Of a stretch of 64,000 bases of DNA, positions 11,456 through 22,780 are shown piece by piece. Each line of letters begins with the position of its first letter. Within the stretch, counting starts at the first letter, position 1. Position numbers and translations under genes: made by a program. The notes under the pieces were generated by a model that was not told the DNA's origin, searched no databases, and was given only the letters and a program-made list of their open reading frames with translations. The stretch comes from Megaleporinus macrocephalus (lineage: Eukaryota; Chordata; Actinopteri; Characiformes; Anostomidae). Where the stretch lies: assembly GCA_021613375.1 (NCBI GenBank), contig CM038703.1:18102694-18166693 (forward strand), in the 5' to 3' direction.

Positions 11456-13749
11456 ATGCAGGAACTAATCGCCAACGTTGATCACATAAAGTTTGATCTG
11501 GAAATTGCTGTCGAACAGCAGTTAGGCGCTCAACCGTTGCCGTTTCCAGGAATGGATAGTAAGTGAACTGATCAACATCACTCAGTACATTAGATCCAAT
11601 TCAGTTCTTTATCATATCTAATAATTGTTTAAGTCTCTTCATTCTTTTCAGCTATACCAGTTTCCTTTGCAGCATTATTTCACTGCTCTTTTCAGAAGCA
11701 CACTGTACTATATTGCTAAATGTCTGCTTACAGAGTCAGGAGCTGCTGTGTGTGAGTTTTTCATGAGGGCGGCTTGTCTAAAAGGTAAATATGAAGTCTG
11801 TTGGTTTGAAGATTTAAGCAAATTGTATAAAAAAATAAGCTGAATCTGTACTGTTGACGTTTCTTTCCGAAGGTGGGATGTGTCCCTTCAGGCACATTAG
11901 TGGAGAAAAGACTGTGGTGTGTAAACACTGGCTGCGGGGTTTGTGCAAGAAAGGAGACCAGTGTGAATTTCTGCACGAGTATGACATGACCAAGATGCCT
12001 GAGTGCTATTTCTACTCCAAGTTCGGTCAGTGGTCTGAACATGTGGTTACTTATGCTTTCCCACTTTTTATATTACATGCCAGGACTGACTGAGTGTGTT
12101 CTTACAGGAGAATGCAGTAATAAAGAATGTCCCTTCTTACACATTGACCCAGAATCTAAGATCAAAGACTGTCCATGGTATGACAGGGGATTTTGCAAGC
12201 ACGGTATGTCTCTTTCTCTGAAGTAATGGCCATATGTTCACAGACACAGATTAAGCGTACTTTTCAACTGTTTCATTTTTGCCAGAATCGGCTAAAGTCT
12301 TTGCCCACAAAACTGGATGTATACATTTGCAGACATATTCGTCCAATGGTTTTTCCAAAATCTAGGTTTTTAATAAGGAGTTTGTCCCCCTTTGTTGAAG
12401 TAACAGTCTATTCTAGTGACAAGACTTTAAACTAGATGTTAAAACATTGCTGTGAGGACTGGACAACAGTCAGCCACATGAGCATTACTTCGGTCACATA
12501 CTGATGTTGTTCTGGATCCTAAAGATTATCACAAAGGTTGGATGAGGCTCCATCCCTCCTGAAGATGTAGTCCCATTGCTCCGTAGCCCAAAGCTGGAGG
12601 ACACTGTACCCCTGTAGTTGGCACTTGGTATTGGCTATGTGGAAAAAGAAAGCAATGAGATCCTGAGATTACCTGCATTTTCTTTGCTATATATTATAAG
12701 ACATAGAACTAATAGATGTACATCAGGTATGTACTGTTTCATATTCACAATTTTACACTGGCAGGTAAGACAAAAGGTTCTGGTACCTACAATGCAAAGG
12801 GTGCGTGTTAAAAAGCTGAATTCACTCATTTTAAAAGTTGTCTGGATATGACAAAGTATGTTTTGTAATAATTTAGTAAAATTGTGTAGCATCTCTGCAC
12901 AGGAATGAAGGTGATTTTACTTTCCCGATGTGATATAACAGTTTTTTATTTATTTATTTATTTTATTTTATTAAATGTGTTGTGTTTGAAATGTCCTTTT
13001 GTCTGATTTAAGGTCCGGATTGCCGACACAGACACACTAGAAGGGTCATCTGCGTTAATTATCTTGTAGGCTTCTGTCCTGAGGGCAAGGCATGCAAATT
13101 TATGCAGTGAGTTCATTGAGTTATATGCTTGACTTTGATATATTTGATATAAGTGACTATCTCTGATAAAATGTTAACTTACAACTGCTTGTTTTTAGTC
13201 CACGTTTTGAGCTGCCTACGGGTGCAACTGAACAGCCACCACTACCTCAGCAAGCTCAGACTCAGCAGAAGGTAATTTTTCTTCTTCTGAAGAGCCCTCA
13301 GAAGAGTGTCCATAATGTTGAAAGTACTAATTATTTTCTTTTTTTTTTTTTTTTATACTTCCACTAGCAAAACATGCAGAACTTGAACAGATCATCGTTA
13401 TCGCTGATTCAGTTGACGAACACCAACTCCAACATGAGTGCTCATCAAAAAATGCCACATGGTCTTGGGCTTATGCAGTCTCAGAACAACATGGGTGGCC
13501 CCCGAGGTCCTCGTCCACTGGACCAAGTTACATGTTACAAGGTAATGCTTCCATGCACTTGAGTAACATTTTGCTGTGCATAGGTTTCAGAACCAACACA
13601 TTGCTAATTGCATACTTTAGAAACCATAATGCTGCTTTTCCCTGAATTATTATACTTATATTGTTTTTGTTTTCTTGCAGTGTGGTGAGAAGGGACATTA
13701 TGCAAATAAATGCACAAAAGGACATCTGGCTTTCCTAAGTGGACAGTAG
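11456..13749 (+). CDS. cpsf4: cpsf4: cleavage and polyadenylation specificity factor subunit 4 (CPSF30)
   Basis: Eight coding exons: 11456-11558, 11734-11784, 11873-12025, 12108-12203, 13013-13106, 13199-13271, 13368-13541 and 13681-13749. They total 813 nt, giving 270 aa. Five CCCH zinc fingers are intact: C41/C49/C55/H59, C68/C76/C82/H86, C96/C104/C110/H114, C124/C132/C138/H142 and C148/C156/C162/H166. A C-terminal CCHC zinc knuckle follows (C246/C249/H254/C259), and the protein ends in HLAFLSGQ. In the nuclear CPSF complex, CPSF30 with WDR33 reads the AAUAAA poly(A) signal through fingers 2 and 3, and later fingers contact FIP1. Exon 7 encodes the less conserved Gln/Asn/Ser-rich linker. 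Phases join cleanly throughout. The gene is tail to tail with atp5mf. Confidence 0.98.
12290..12650 (-). mobile_element. Degenerate Tc1-like fragment in cpsf4 intron 4
   Basis: The intron between exons 4 and 5 is the gene's longest (809 bp). It holds phrases that resemble antisense Tc1-type transposon sequence of fish, such as TCCCCCTTTGTTGAAGTAACAG and GCTCCATCCCTCCTGAAGA. No frame is preserved. The family call rests on recall, so the exact subfamily is unsure. Confidence 0.45.
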
Positions 13750-14365
13750 TCTTCATTTGCATCTACTGGAATTTTCTCTCACAAGGTGTATGAGGACTGG
13801 TACATTAGCCTTTAATTGGAAAGGCTGTAGACAATTCGGCCAGGCACCTGTCCGGAGTAGACCTGAGATGGTCAATCAGGTTCTTTGGCAATGTCATTTC
13901 AACAGGTAGACTTAAAAATGCCTGTCTGAATTGATCTAAAAAGGAATAAAGGAAATCTTTCAGATTATTGTAAAGTTCTAAATTTTGTACTTAGTTGAAT
14001 ACCCACCTGAGATTGGGGTACTAGTTTTAAAAGCAACTGGGTAGATGTGGGCAGATTTTTTTTAAAAATCTGGGGGCTACAAGAAGCACATTCTGCAGTG
14101 AGCTGTTCATACTAATATGTGCATTCTTATTAGCCCTTTTCTGTAGAATGTGATCTTATTCAGAAACAGAAAACTCCAATTATGTTTGAAATGATTGAGC
14201 GTACTTGTCCAAGTTTAGGTATGCAGCTACATGGCACTGGCTGTTTCTGAAAATTGGATCACTCAATTGCTCTCATGTGAATCATCTTTGAGTCCTTCTG
14301 AGTGTTTGGATGTCCGGGTGCTACAGTCAGTGAATATTGTGTAAATACATTTGTATTTTCTGAAA

Positions 14366-14371
14366 AATAAA
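14366..14371 (+). promoter_or_regulatory. cpsf4 poly(A) signal
   Basis: AATAAA lies 617 nt after the cpsf4 stop codon. It faces the atp5mf signal on the other strand about 100 bp away. Confidence 0.65.
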
Positions 14372-14471
14372 AATGTCCATTCAAGAATTCAGTTGTGATT
14401 AAAAGCATTTTGAAGCAAAAGTGTGATATGTATATAAAAAACAACAACACAGGAGCTTTACTTAATAATCT

Positions 14472-14477
14472 TTTAAT
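14472..14477 (-). promoter_or_regulatory. atp5mf poly(A) signal (ATTAAA)
   Basis: The common variant ATTAAA reads on the minus strand 107 nt past the atp5mf stop codon. No canonical AATAAA is nearer. Confidence 0.5.
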
Positions 14478-14583
14478 TCTTGGTCACAACAAATAACTTT
14501 ATACAGGCATCACACAAAGCTTAAAGGTGTGCTGATCACACTGCAAGCGGACAGTCTTGGTGGTCCATGGTGCCCTAACAGCT

Positions 14584-17003
14584 TCAGTGGTACTTCCTCC
14601 ACCGGTCGTGCTCTATTGTAAAGAGAAAAATGACTTTTATAAACAACACATTACAGCTTCAACTTGGCCTCAGTACAAAAGTGCCTTTTCTGGAAAATGC
14701 AAGTAAATTACTTAAATAGTTACTTACTAATGTGATCATATTCCCACATGTAGCTCAGTGCGACATAGCCAGCGAGGAGCATTGCAATCCCACCAATACC
14801 GCCTTTCTTCACATTAATGTACTTGTTGTAATATCTGTCATAGCCTGAGAGGAAACATCAATGCAACCATGAAAATAGAGAATATGCTTTCATTTAAACA
14901 GACTTCAGACTTAAGTTCTGCTTAAATAAATGGTTAACGTGTAAACATTAATTTAGGGTGGTTCGATATGAAATACTTTATTCTGAAGAGGAACCCCGAT
15001 AGCCCCCAATTTGTCCAATGCGATCCAATTATAATTGTATAAACCAAGCCCAATACTAATTAGAAATAACATCCATTTATTAGTAGGCATTATCAAATAG
15101 TTGCTCTTTCTCTAGTGCATCTTATTTAGCTGTAATATTCAGCTTCAGCGACAGCATTTTACTCAAGAAACTTTTATAAAACGTCTATAAAACTATGACA
15201 TCACAGTTCACACATGGTGGCCTACATAATGGATGCAAGAAAGTACTAAATGTCACAAGTTTATAATTTGCGATCCTGTATTAATTCTCAAAAAGACAAT
15301 ACTGATTTTTAAAGAACAGTTTACAAACAAAGATTTGCGGCTGACAGTGGTTCATTTTGTGTTGCATTTTCCCAACCACTAGATAGCAGTGTTACAATTA
15401 GCCATGAGGCTCTTCTACTTCAAGTGTGTGCACTGTTAACTTTAACATTAGGTGGTGTTTATATAGTATAATAGTTTTCCTAAAATTAGATTATAAAACC
15501 CATGATATCACCATATTTACAGTTTAACAATGTACCGAACTGTAAACCTTATGTATCAATCACCATTTTAAGGTATACAACTTAACAATCAGTGTTCTCT
15601 TTAAGAAAATCTGCTTAGTTCAAATGGTCACCACCACCAGTGTCCAAAATGTTTAATGCCTCTAAAAGCAACATAACAAAAAACAATTAACTGAAATGGT
15701 TACATTGAGGCCTGAGAAAAGGTTTTAGTCTAAGGTGTGTTTTTTTAAAAACACATGCATTACCAGGACATGCATAAGGGGCACTGTATAGCAAAATGTT
15801 ACTCAAAGATACTCAATGCAACATGAAAACATTAATCACTTTAGACAGTACATGGCTTTTTGTGCTGTAAATATTGTGAACTGTGTTGCTATTGCCATCA
15901 TCTTAGAAAATTGTAAAGGTTTCTCAGCGTATAGAGTCATTACCTCTGCGACCCATGCCAATAAGTCCATTAGGGGTGAAGTCCCTTGTTCCAAGCCAGG
16001 ATGGCAGCTGACCCAGCTTGACATCCATGAGCCTCTTCTCAGCCAAGGGCACTATAGTAAAAAAACACGATCGATTAAGTGTACACAAAACTCCAAAGGC
16101 AGGCTGGTCTTAACTTTGCATTAATGTAACTTGCCAAGAACAGTAAGATTGCTATTAAACGAAGATTTAAAGGCTAACAAAGTTCTAAACGTCAGGCTGC
16201 ATCTGTCAGTTGACTAACGTTCAAAATGCGCCCCTCCTGTGAACAGCAGGCGGGCTACTGCAGTGACCTGATGCCACGCTATCATACTGATTCAATATTG
16301 TTTGCAATTAAGACATTGATTGACATGTATCAGCAGTACATAAAGAACAACGTTCAAGAGCTCGGAGTAAGTAATGTAGCTGACAGTCAGTTGTCTTGCT
16401 GTGGACCTGTTATTGAGCGTGGCTGAAGTTAGCTTCTTATTAGAATTCTCCGTTCTACATTCTGGCGCCTCATTTAAGACGGAATATGGAATTAGAATAA
16501 GAAGCCAACTTCATCAAGGAAGCAGTTGAGCTTTTCCAGCAGACAGCGAGTGAGTTTTAAGGTAACCCGTCTTACTGGCCCTCACTGAGTTACCTTAGCG
16601 CCAATGCTAAGTCAGTGTTATGGCTATAACTTGCGACTGTCCTGCATAAAAACTCCTATAACCGAGTAAAGTTAGCGACAAATAAGCACACTCTAAAGAC
16701 GTGTAAACCCTCAAATATGACAACTGCGTTTCAAACATCGCCTGTTTAGTCCACAAGTTCTTAAAATGAAGTTGCCGGTCGATCGGACACAGAAAGTCCT
16801 TGAGCTGACTCAAGCGCACTGAGGCCTCCTAAACACGCTCATTTCCGTTAACACGAGCGGAGTCAAAGCACATACACGACATACTCTGTCCGTCCTTAAC
16901 GCGAACACTGCACAACCTTAACACAAATATCAGCTGATCAACAACCAGCTTATTTTATTTATTCATAGAAGCTTCAAACAACCCTACCTGGTCTGTCCGC
17001 CAT
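14584..17003 (-). CDS. atp5mf: atp5mf: mitochondrial ATP synthase membrane subunit f
   Basis: Four coding exons on the minus strand: 17003-16988, 16051-15944, 14844-14728 and 14612-14584. They total 270 nt, giving 89 aa (human 88-94 by isoform). The protein starts MADRPVPLAEKRLMDVKLGQ and continues with LPSWLGTRDFTPNG. It has one membrane span near residues 59-77 (GGIGGIAMLLAGYVALSYMW) and ends DHIKHDRWRKYH. Subunit f sits in the Fo membrane part of complex V, near the proton channel and dimer interface, in the inner mitochondrial membrane. The first coding exon has only 16 nt. Intron 1 carries a short palindromic MITE. All borders are GT-AG. Confidence 0.97.
16430..16512. repeat. Short palindromic MITE in atp5mf intron 1
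   Basis: The ends are inverted: AGTTAGCTTCTTATTAGAATT at the left and AATTAGAATAAGAAGCCAACT at the right. These match the ends of the bud31 intron 1 copy. The length is only about 83 bp, so the centre is deleted. Confidence 0.75.
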
Positions 17004-17110
17004 CTTGCTCTAAACTCGCAGGCTGCCGCTGTGGATGTTGGGAAGAAAATGGAGTGGACGCACGGAGGGGGCGTGGCTTATTGACCTCGTCTTTGCGTTT
17101 ACGACTCCGA
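17004..17110 (-). promoter_or_regulatory. atp5mf promoter region
   Basis: A short GC-rich block lies directly upstream of the start codon. It includes a GGGGGCGTGGC element (17067-17077), an Sp/KLF-type site, and an ATTGG (inverted CCAAT) box near 17110. This is typical of a housekeeping gene, but the transcription start is unproven. Confidence 0.5.
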
Positions 17111-20100
17111 TTGGCTCTCCTTTCTGCTGGTGCGTTTGATTGACAGCTCATGCTGTGAGCTTCATAGACAAGAATAGTTTATTTATTAGAAGTTTGTTTA
17201 AACTTAAATAAATACGTTAAACGTTTACTTAAATTGTTCATACGAATATAACTCGTATAAAAGTGCTTTAACAGGAGTTTATAGTCTAAGTTTTTCCCAC
17301 CCAGATTATATAACTACATGAGCATCAGTGGCCTGATTACAGTAAGCTCCAGACGCCCATTGGAAATTTACTTTTTTGCTTGTTACTTGTTGTTTGCAAT
17401 AAGTTGATGTTTTCAAGGCTAGCCACTCCACTCAACTTCTTACATTAATCTTAATGTTTATGTTAGACTAGCTTTTTGGATTGCAATGACATTTAGCAGC
17501 TTTATATGACACAGGCAATAGCACCATCCTGGGGCAAGTAGAGGTCTCTGCAGAACATAGACATAACTGTTTAATTATAAATGGTCTAGAAATTGTTCAA
17601 CGATCCAATCCCAATTAGGGTTTGGGTGATGGCAGAAAACCCAAAATACTGAAAACCACAGACTTCTGTGCTGTTCTTGACAGAACTGCTTGTATCTCAA
17701 TTTTAGTCGATTTTAATTTTTCTACATCATTCGAACATGACAGCTGCCTTTTATATCCTGTGAAGGTTTCATGAAATGGACTTACATTCAAATAATCAGA
17801 CATTACATTATACAAATTAGGTATGTCAGTGAATACTATATATTTGATTATATTATTATGTTGTAAACATACAGACGTTTGATTGTGAAGTAATATTTAA
17901 TAGTGAGTATTAAACGCCTTGCAAGTTTTCATATGTTTTCACTGAATACACTACATGACGGGCAGGTGTCATACAATGTCACTTTTTATGATCTGTCCAA
18001 CAGCCATGTGGTAATAATGGTTCACTAAGCTTGGCCACAGAGAGTGATTTGCACTCAGAGCAGTCTAAAAAGTCTTGTTTTGAAATACATCGGAGCAGCA
18101 CCTTAACAATCTTGCAGATGGCAAAATTATGGAACTTCGAGGTAAGGTTGTGTACAAGCTACCATCCTGGCACCAGTAGCCTGAGTCTGAGAACACATCT
18201 CAAAAATATGTATCCAGTTTAGTTGCTCTTCAAATTAACGTTCCTATGATCCGGAACCAAAACAATGAAAATGTAATTAATTTAGTTTAATAAACCAGTG
18301 ATTAGTAGAATTAGAGCAGGGGGCCCAAACTTTTTTCAAAGGGTTGACAGATATCAAAATACCCAAGGGCCGGTCTTTCTTTCCAAAAGTATTATTCAAA
18401 AACACAAATGTACAAATTATTCAAATACAACAAATGAATTTAGTTTTACTGTAATTTCAGCTCCAGTATATCAACAGAGTAAAAAATTGTTACAACGTAC
18501 TGCAAATTTTGTCTGAACATGTGCTGAACAACTTGCTTGAGTTTTTACAATGTCTATGCTTTGTTTCAGACTGTCTCTTGATGTTCACTCCTTCATTGCC
18601 GCAATAGTCTCTTGGTATAAGAGATACACGCATTTGCAGCGTCTCTCTAAGAAAAAAAACTTTTTATTTTCAGGGGTATCCGATGCTGTTAAGACCGACT
18701 AGGTGAGGCAATTTGCTACAGTGCCACCCTGAGGCAGACTAGTGAAGTATCTCTAGATAGTTAAGAATAATAAAGACAGAAACTATACACGTGGATAAAA
18801 CAATAACATTTCCCTACACGTACATGTATTTGGGAGCTTATTTCACCCTAAGAAACAGCATGATATTATAATAAGTATATTTTCAGTAATTCATGAAAGT
18901 AATTAGGGGGTCCTGCACTTTAGCGCATTGTATTAAAGTATCACTATGCAATTATTCAACTCACATATAGTTTTACCTAGTCTAGATACTACAACAGTAT
19001 AATAGAATCCCCGAAATTCAGTTATGGCTTTTATTTTTGGTATTCCACCCAAAGATTTTTAGAAATGCCATCTGGCCACTCCTGTGAAGCATTTCTTGGA
19101 GCACCACTGGACACTGACCAAGTAATGTTACATAGCCTTAACATGACATACATATTAAAAAACATACTCATATTTCAATATAATGAAATAAAATTGTTTT
19201 TTAATTCACTAATTTTTAATCTATGTGTTGAAGGCCATTTGGAGCCTCTTTGGTGTTTCACTGTCTTATACAGACAAGACTGAACAGTGCGCTTCAATAT
19301 TAAATGATAGGCTGTCTCTTTTTCACACACATCTTCAAGGTCATAGGAACATGCATGGAGCAGGCCTATCATTTGAGACCCAGAGGCTGTAATCAATGTC
19401 TTCCACTCTGCCGCATTAAGATGCATTCATGTCTCCCCATATGGCCGCCTGCCAGAATGCACTCTTGGCACATACAGACCAGGGAGGATGGGGTGAAATG
19501 CATTTATTTTGAGATGTATTTTTACTATGTATACCTAGTCTATCTAGTCAGAAAACAGTGAATCGATAGTAGGAAAAAGAAATCTAGTGACAAATATAGC
19601 ATTTTTGTCACGGACGCCTTTTCAACATCACATTCCCAGCACCCTGCCTACCCAGATACCTGCTCACAATTAAGGCTGTCATTATCACATGTAAGAATAC
19701 GCTCTGATTTTGTGTCTTTATAAAGTCTTCCGTCCTACTGTGAGCAATTCTCAGTCTTCTGTAGCTGAAGTTTCTTCTCATTATTCTGGTTCTTGTTTTG
19801 CATTTATTCTTCTGCTAATTTTCACTGTATATTCATGATTAGCATCTGCTAAATGCCTTAAATAGAAATGTAATAAATTGCTTTACATCTTACATTTGAT
19901 ATTAATTGTAGTGGTTTTGCAGGCCAAAGACTCGCTTGACGACGTAAAACATCTCATTAAAATGTATGAGACGAAAAAGAGCAGCCTGATTAAAACTGTG
20001 GACACATTAGAATGGAGGTCAAAGACTAATTGTTTTGGTCTGCAATCAAAATCATAGGCAGAATTCCATCACCATCTTTCACCATCCTAATAGATTCAGG

Positions 20101-22370
20101 ATGCTGTTGACTTGTGTCTTCTGGCATTTGTAGATGCAGCAACAAAATGTGTTTGCTGGTAACAGTCAGTTAAATAATTCCAGATTAATGTGGGTTTTCA
20201 GTTTTGCCCTTTACACACATCGATTTCTTTAGATGGCATTATATACTACAGAAGGTGAAATAACTAAAATCTTGCTTTTGCTTGTTAAAGTCATAGATTT
20301 CTCACGTTTTCTGTCAAAGTGGTGGGACTCGAACCACCACTGTCAGATAAAACAAAGTGGTTGCATGAATGAAGATGTACATCGTGTGCAGGAAAAACAG
20401 CCACTCTGTCTGGAGTGCTCGTTGCCTAAAGCCAGTCTTTTACTACCTATTACTTCTAACAGCGTTATGTGATTATTGTCTATCTACACTACAGAACATC
20501 CACATATGGAGAGCTGGTTTGTTAAAAAAGGTCTGCCATTTGAAGCACAGCATTCTGTTTTCTCATACCGGGATGCAATTCTGCTTATTGTTACCTTTAT
20601 TCAGCAGATAAAATAGACACATTATTTTGTTCAGAGTTTTGTTCAGAATTTTTACATATTTATTCATAATAAAACACAAAAAACACAGTTGGTAGGGGGA
20701 TCTTTTCATCAAATGCTACTCCTTTTTCTCCACACATGACTGAGGCTAAAGAAGTACACTATTTCACTTGTTTTTTTAAAATGTCTCTAGTTTATCTAGA
20801 TGTCTTTCCACATCTCAGACGTCAGCTTTTGTAATTAGGTTGCAGGTAAGGTTGTCTTAGTCTTAATTAGTCTTCCCTGCAGGTCCAAGATATATTTGTG
20901 CAAGCAGCGCGTCACAGTAGAACAGTGCACCTACATGCTGTGTCAGCTAAACTTTTTCACACGTGCACTTTTTCACTTGAGTCTGCCTCAGGGTGGCGCT
21001 GTAGCAAATTGGTTCACCCAGGTGGTCCTGTATGGCATAGCCACATAACCTTCCACATATAAACTTTATATTATGCCATAGTATATTTGTATATCTAAGG
21101 ACTTGCCCAATGTCACAAAAGATAAAGAGTGGAATGGGTAATGAATCCCCCCTGGATATATTTGTGCAAGCAATGCTTAACAGTCGAACAGTGTACCTCC
21201 ACGCCTGTGTCAGCTAAACCTTTCTACACATGTATTTTCACTTAGTTTTGTGTTTTAGTTGCTGTATGAAGTCACTGGTCTCTTGATGGTGTCCCCCCAC
21301 AACCTGTCAGACCAAATGTACACCCAACGAACAATAGAGCGTTCTTTGTGCACTGTGTTCTGAAATAAAAATCAGAAGGAAAAGATTTTCATGAGTGTCT
21401 TAAAAACTAGGCAATAATAAAATAAATTTTCAGTGTCTGAATAATGTATTGTTATATCTTCAAAGTGCTGTAGCCAGAAAAGATAGAAACAAGGGTAAAG
21501 AGATGATAAAATTAGTTAAACAGAACTTAGACTCGTGCAAATAACCTTCAGGCCCCAATTTACAATTGCACCATCTATCACATAAACAGACTTTCAGCAA
21601 CTTTTTTTCTGAGTCTGTTTTGCTTTTCAATTTTTTAGGTTTTGCTGCACCACCGCTGTGTATATTAGATGACAGGACTAATCCAGTAAGAATAGAAAGG
21701 GAGATTCAGCTGCTCCATTGATTTTATTGCTAAGGATAAGCACTTGAAGTGTCTCCAAGGAGCCGGTCCTCATTTCTCAAGCTAATAGCGTTTGACAAGA
21801 ACTCAAAATCTGTCTTGCAAAGGGGGAGAAAGGCAATTATATTTTGCATTAGGTATTCAGCACAGCGATATATGTCACTATAGACGTCAGCATGCCACAC
21901 AAGGTGTGGAATTTACATGTACATTTACATTTGCTGAAAAGCAAGATGCTAGCAGGCTGGTCAGAGTATTAAAAACAGGCCTCACACAGCCGCTCTGATA
22001 GCTGCATGCTTGGATTGTGGATCTAACTAACAGTGTGCCAGAGATCACAGCGGCAGAGCCAATTAATGATTAAATAAGGGCAGTGCTGGAGTCTTGCCTC
22101 ATTACTCTGTAGAAGGTCTGGCTCTCGTCGCTGTGAGACGCAGCTCAGCTCTCCTCCCCTGCAGCACAACATGCTGGAACACCAGCTTCGCTTCTTCAAC
22201 TGAATCGAACAAGCAGGATGTCAACGGGTCCACCCACAGTGACTCTGACCTCTTATTGGTGATGTAGATGAACTTTGTAGTTCTACATTAACTGACTGTA
22301 GCCATTGTTGGGGGTGTTGCATACAAGTGCATATCCGTTTTATAAAAGTAAAAAAACCTAAATAGTAATT
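17111..22370. other. Gene-free region with repeat fragments
   Basis: No exon can be supported. It holds a 42-bp inverted repeat pair (18702-18748 and 20974-21018), two diverged Tc1-like fragments (20870-21300) and an isolated tRNA-like box B hairpin on the minus strand near 20322-20341. The stretches 19290-19460 and 22020-22260 are of balanced composition and could be conserved non-coding DNA. That is a guess to test by alignment. Confidence 0.5.
20870..21300 (-). mobile_element. Two tandem Tc1-like fragments
   Basis: Two diverged copies share ATATATTTGTGCAAGCA, AACAGTG.ACCT and TGTGTCAGCTAAAC..TT, at 20891-20965 and 21159-21232. They resemble the antisense strand of a fish Tc1/mariner-type transposase gene. 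No frame survives. Confidence 0.45.
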
Positions 22371-22374
22371 GTGG

Positions 22375-22780
22375 CATGTGCAAAGGTTTGGGCACCCTAC
22401 TACTCCTGCCCTTCTACTTCAGCAATAATCTTCCACCATATTGGATGCACAGCATGTTTAAAATCTACTATGATGCAGAATTTAAGTTGGTGTACTGTGG
22501 ATGTCTTTACAAATGTTTTAGCTTAAAGTAGTTAATGGTGGGTTTTGAGGTAAGTTTTAGATCATCGTCTTGTTGTAGGAGCCAGGCTCATTTCAGTTTC
22601 TTAAGATTCTTGATTCTAAGATTTTGCTAATAATTAGTGAAATCCATTCTTCATATAGTCATGTAATACTTTCTGTGCACACAAGCCCAAAGCATAAAAG
22701 ATCAATTCCCATGTTTGACACAGTGTTTTTTCATCCAATGTCACTGCACCGGATGCACACATTGTGTCAAGTAGCAGAGT
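22375..22780 (-). mobile_element. Degenerate Tc1/mariner-type element
   Basis: It starts with GTGCAAAGGTTTGGGCACCC, a terminal phrase known from fish DNA transposons. Antisense transposase-like stretches follow, such as TGGTGGGTTTTGAGGT and CAAGCCCAAAGCATAAAAGAT. It is truncated on its right side and has no intact frame. Confidence 0.6.

Noticed and set aside
20318..20345. tRNA gene suggested by GGTTCGAGTCC box B on the minus strand
   Set aside because: The T-arm hairpin is present, but no acceptor stem, anticodon arm or box A at the right distance was found. At most it is a SINE remnant.
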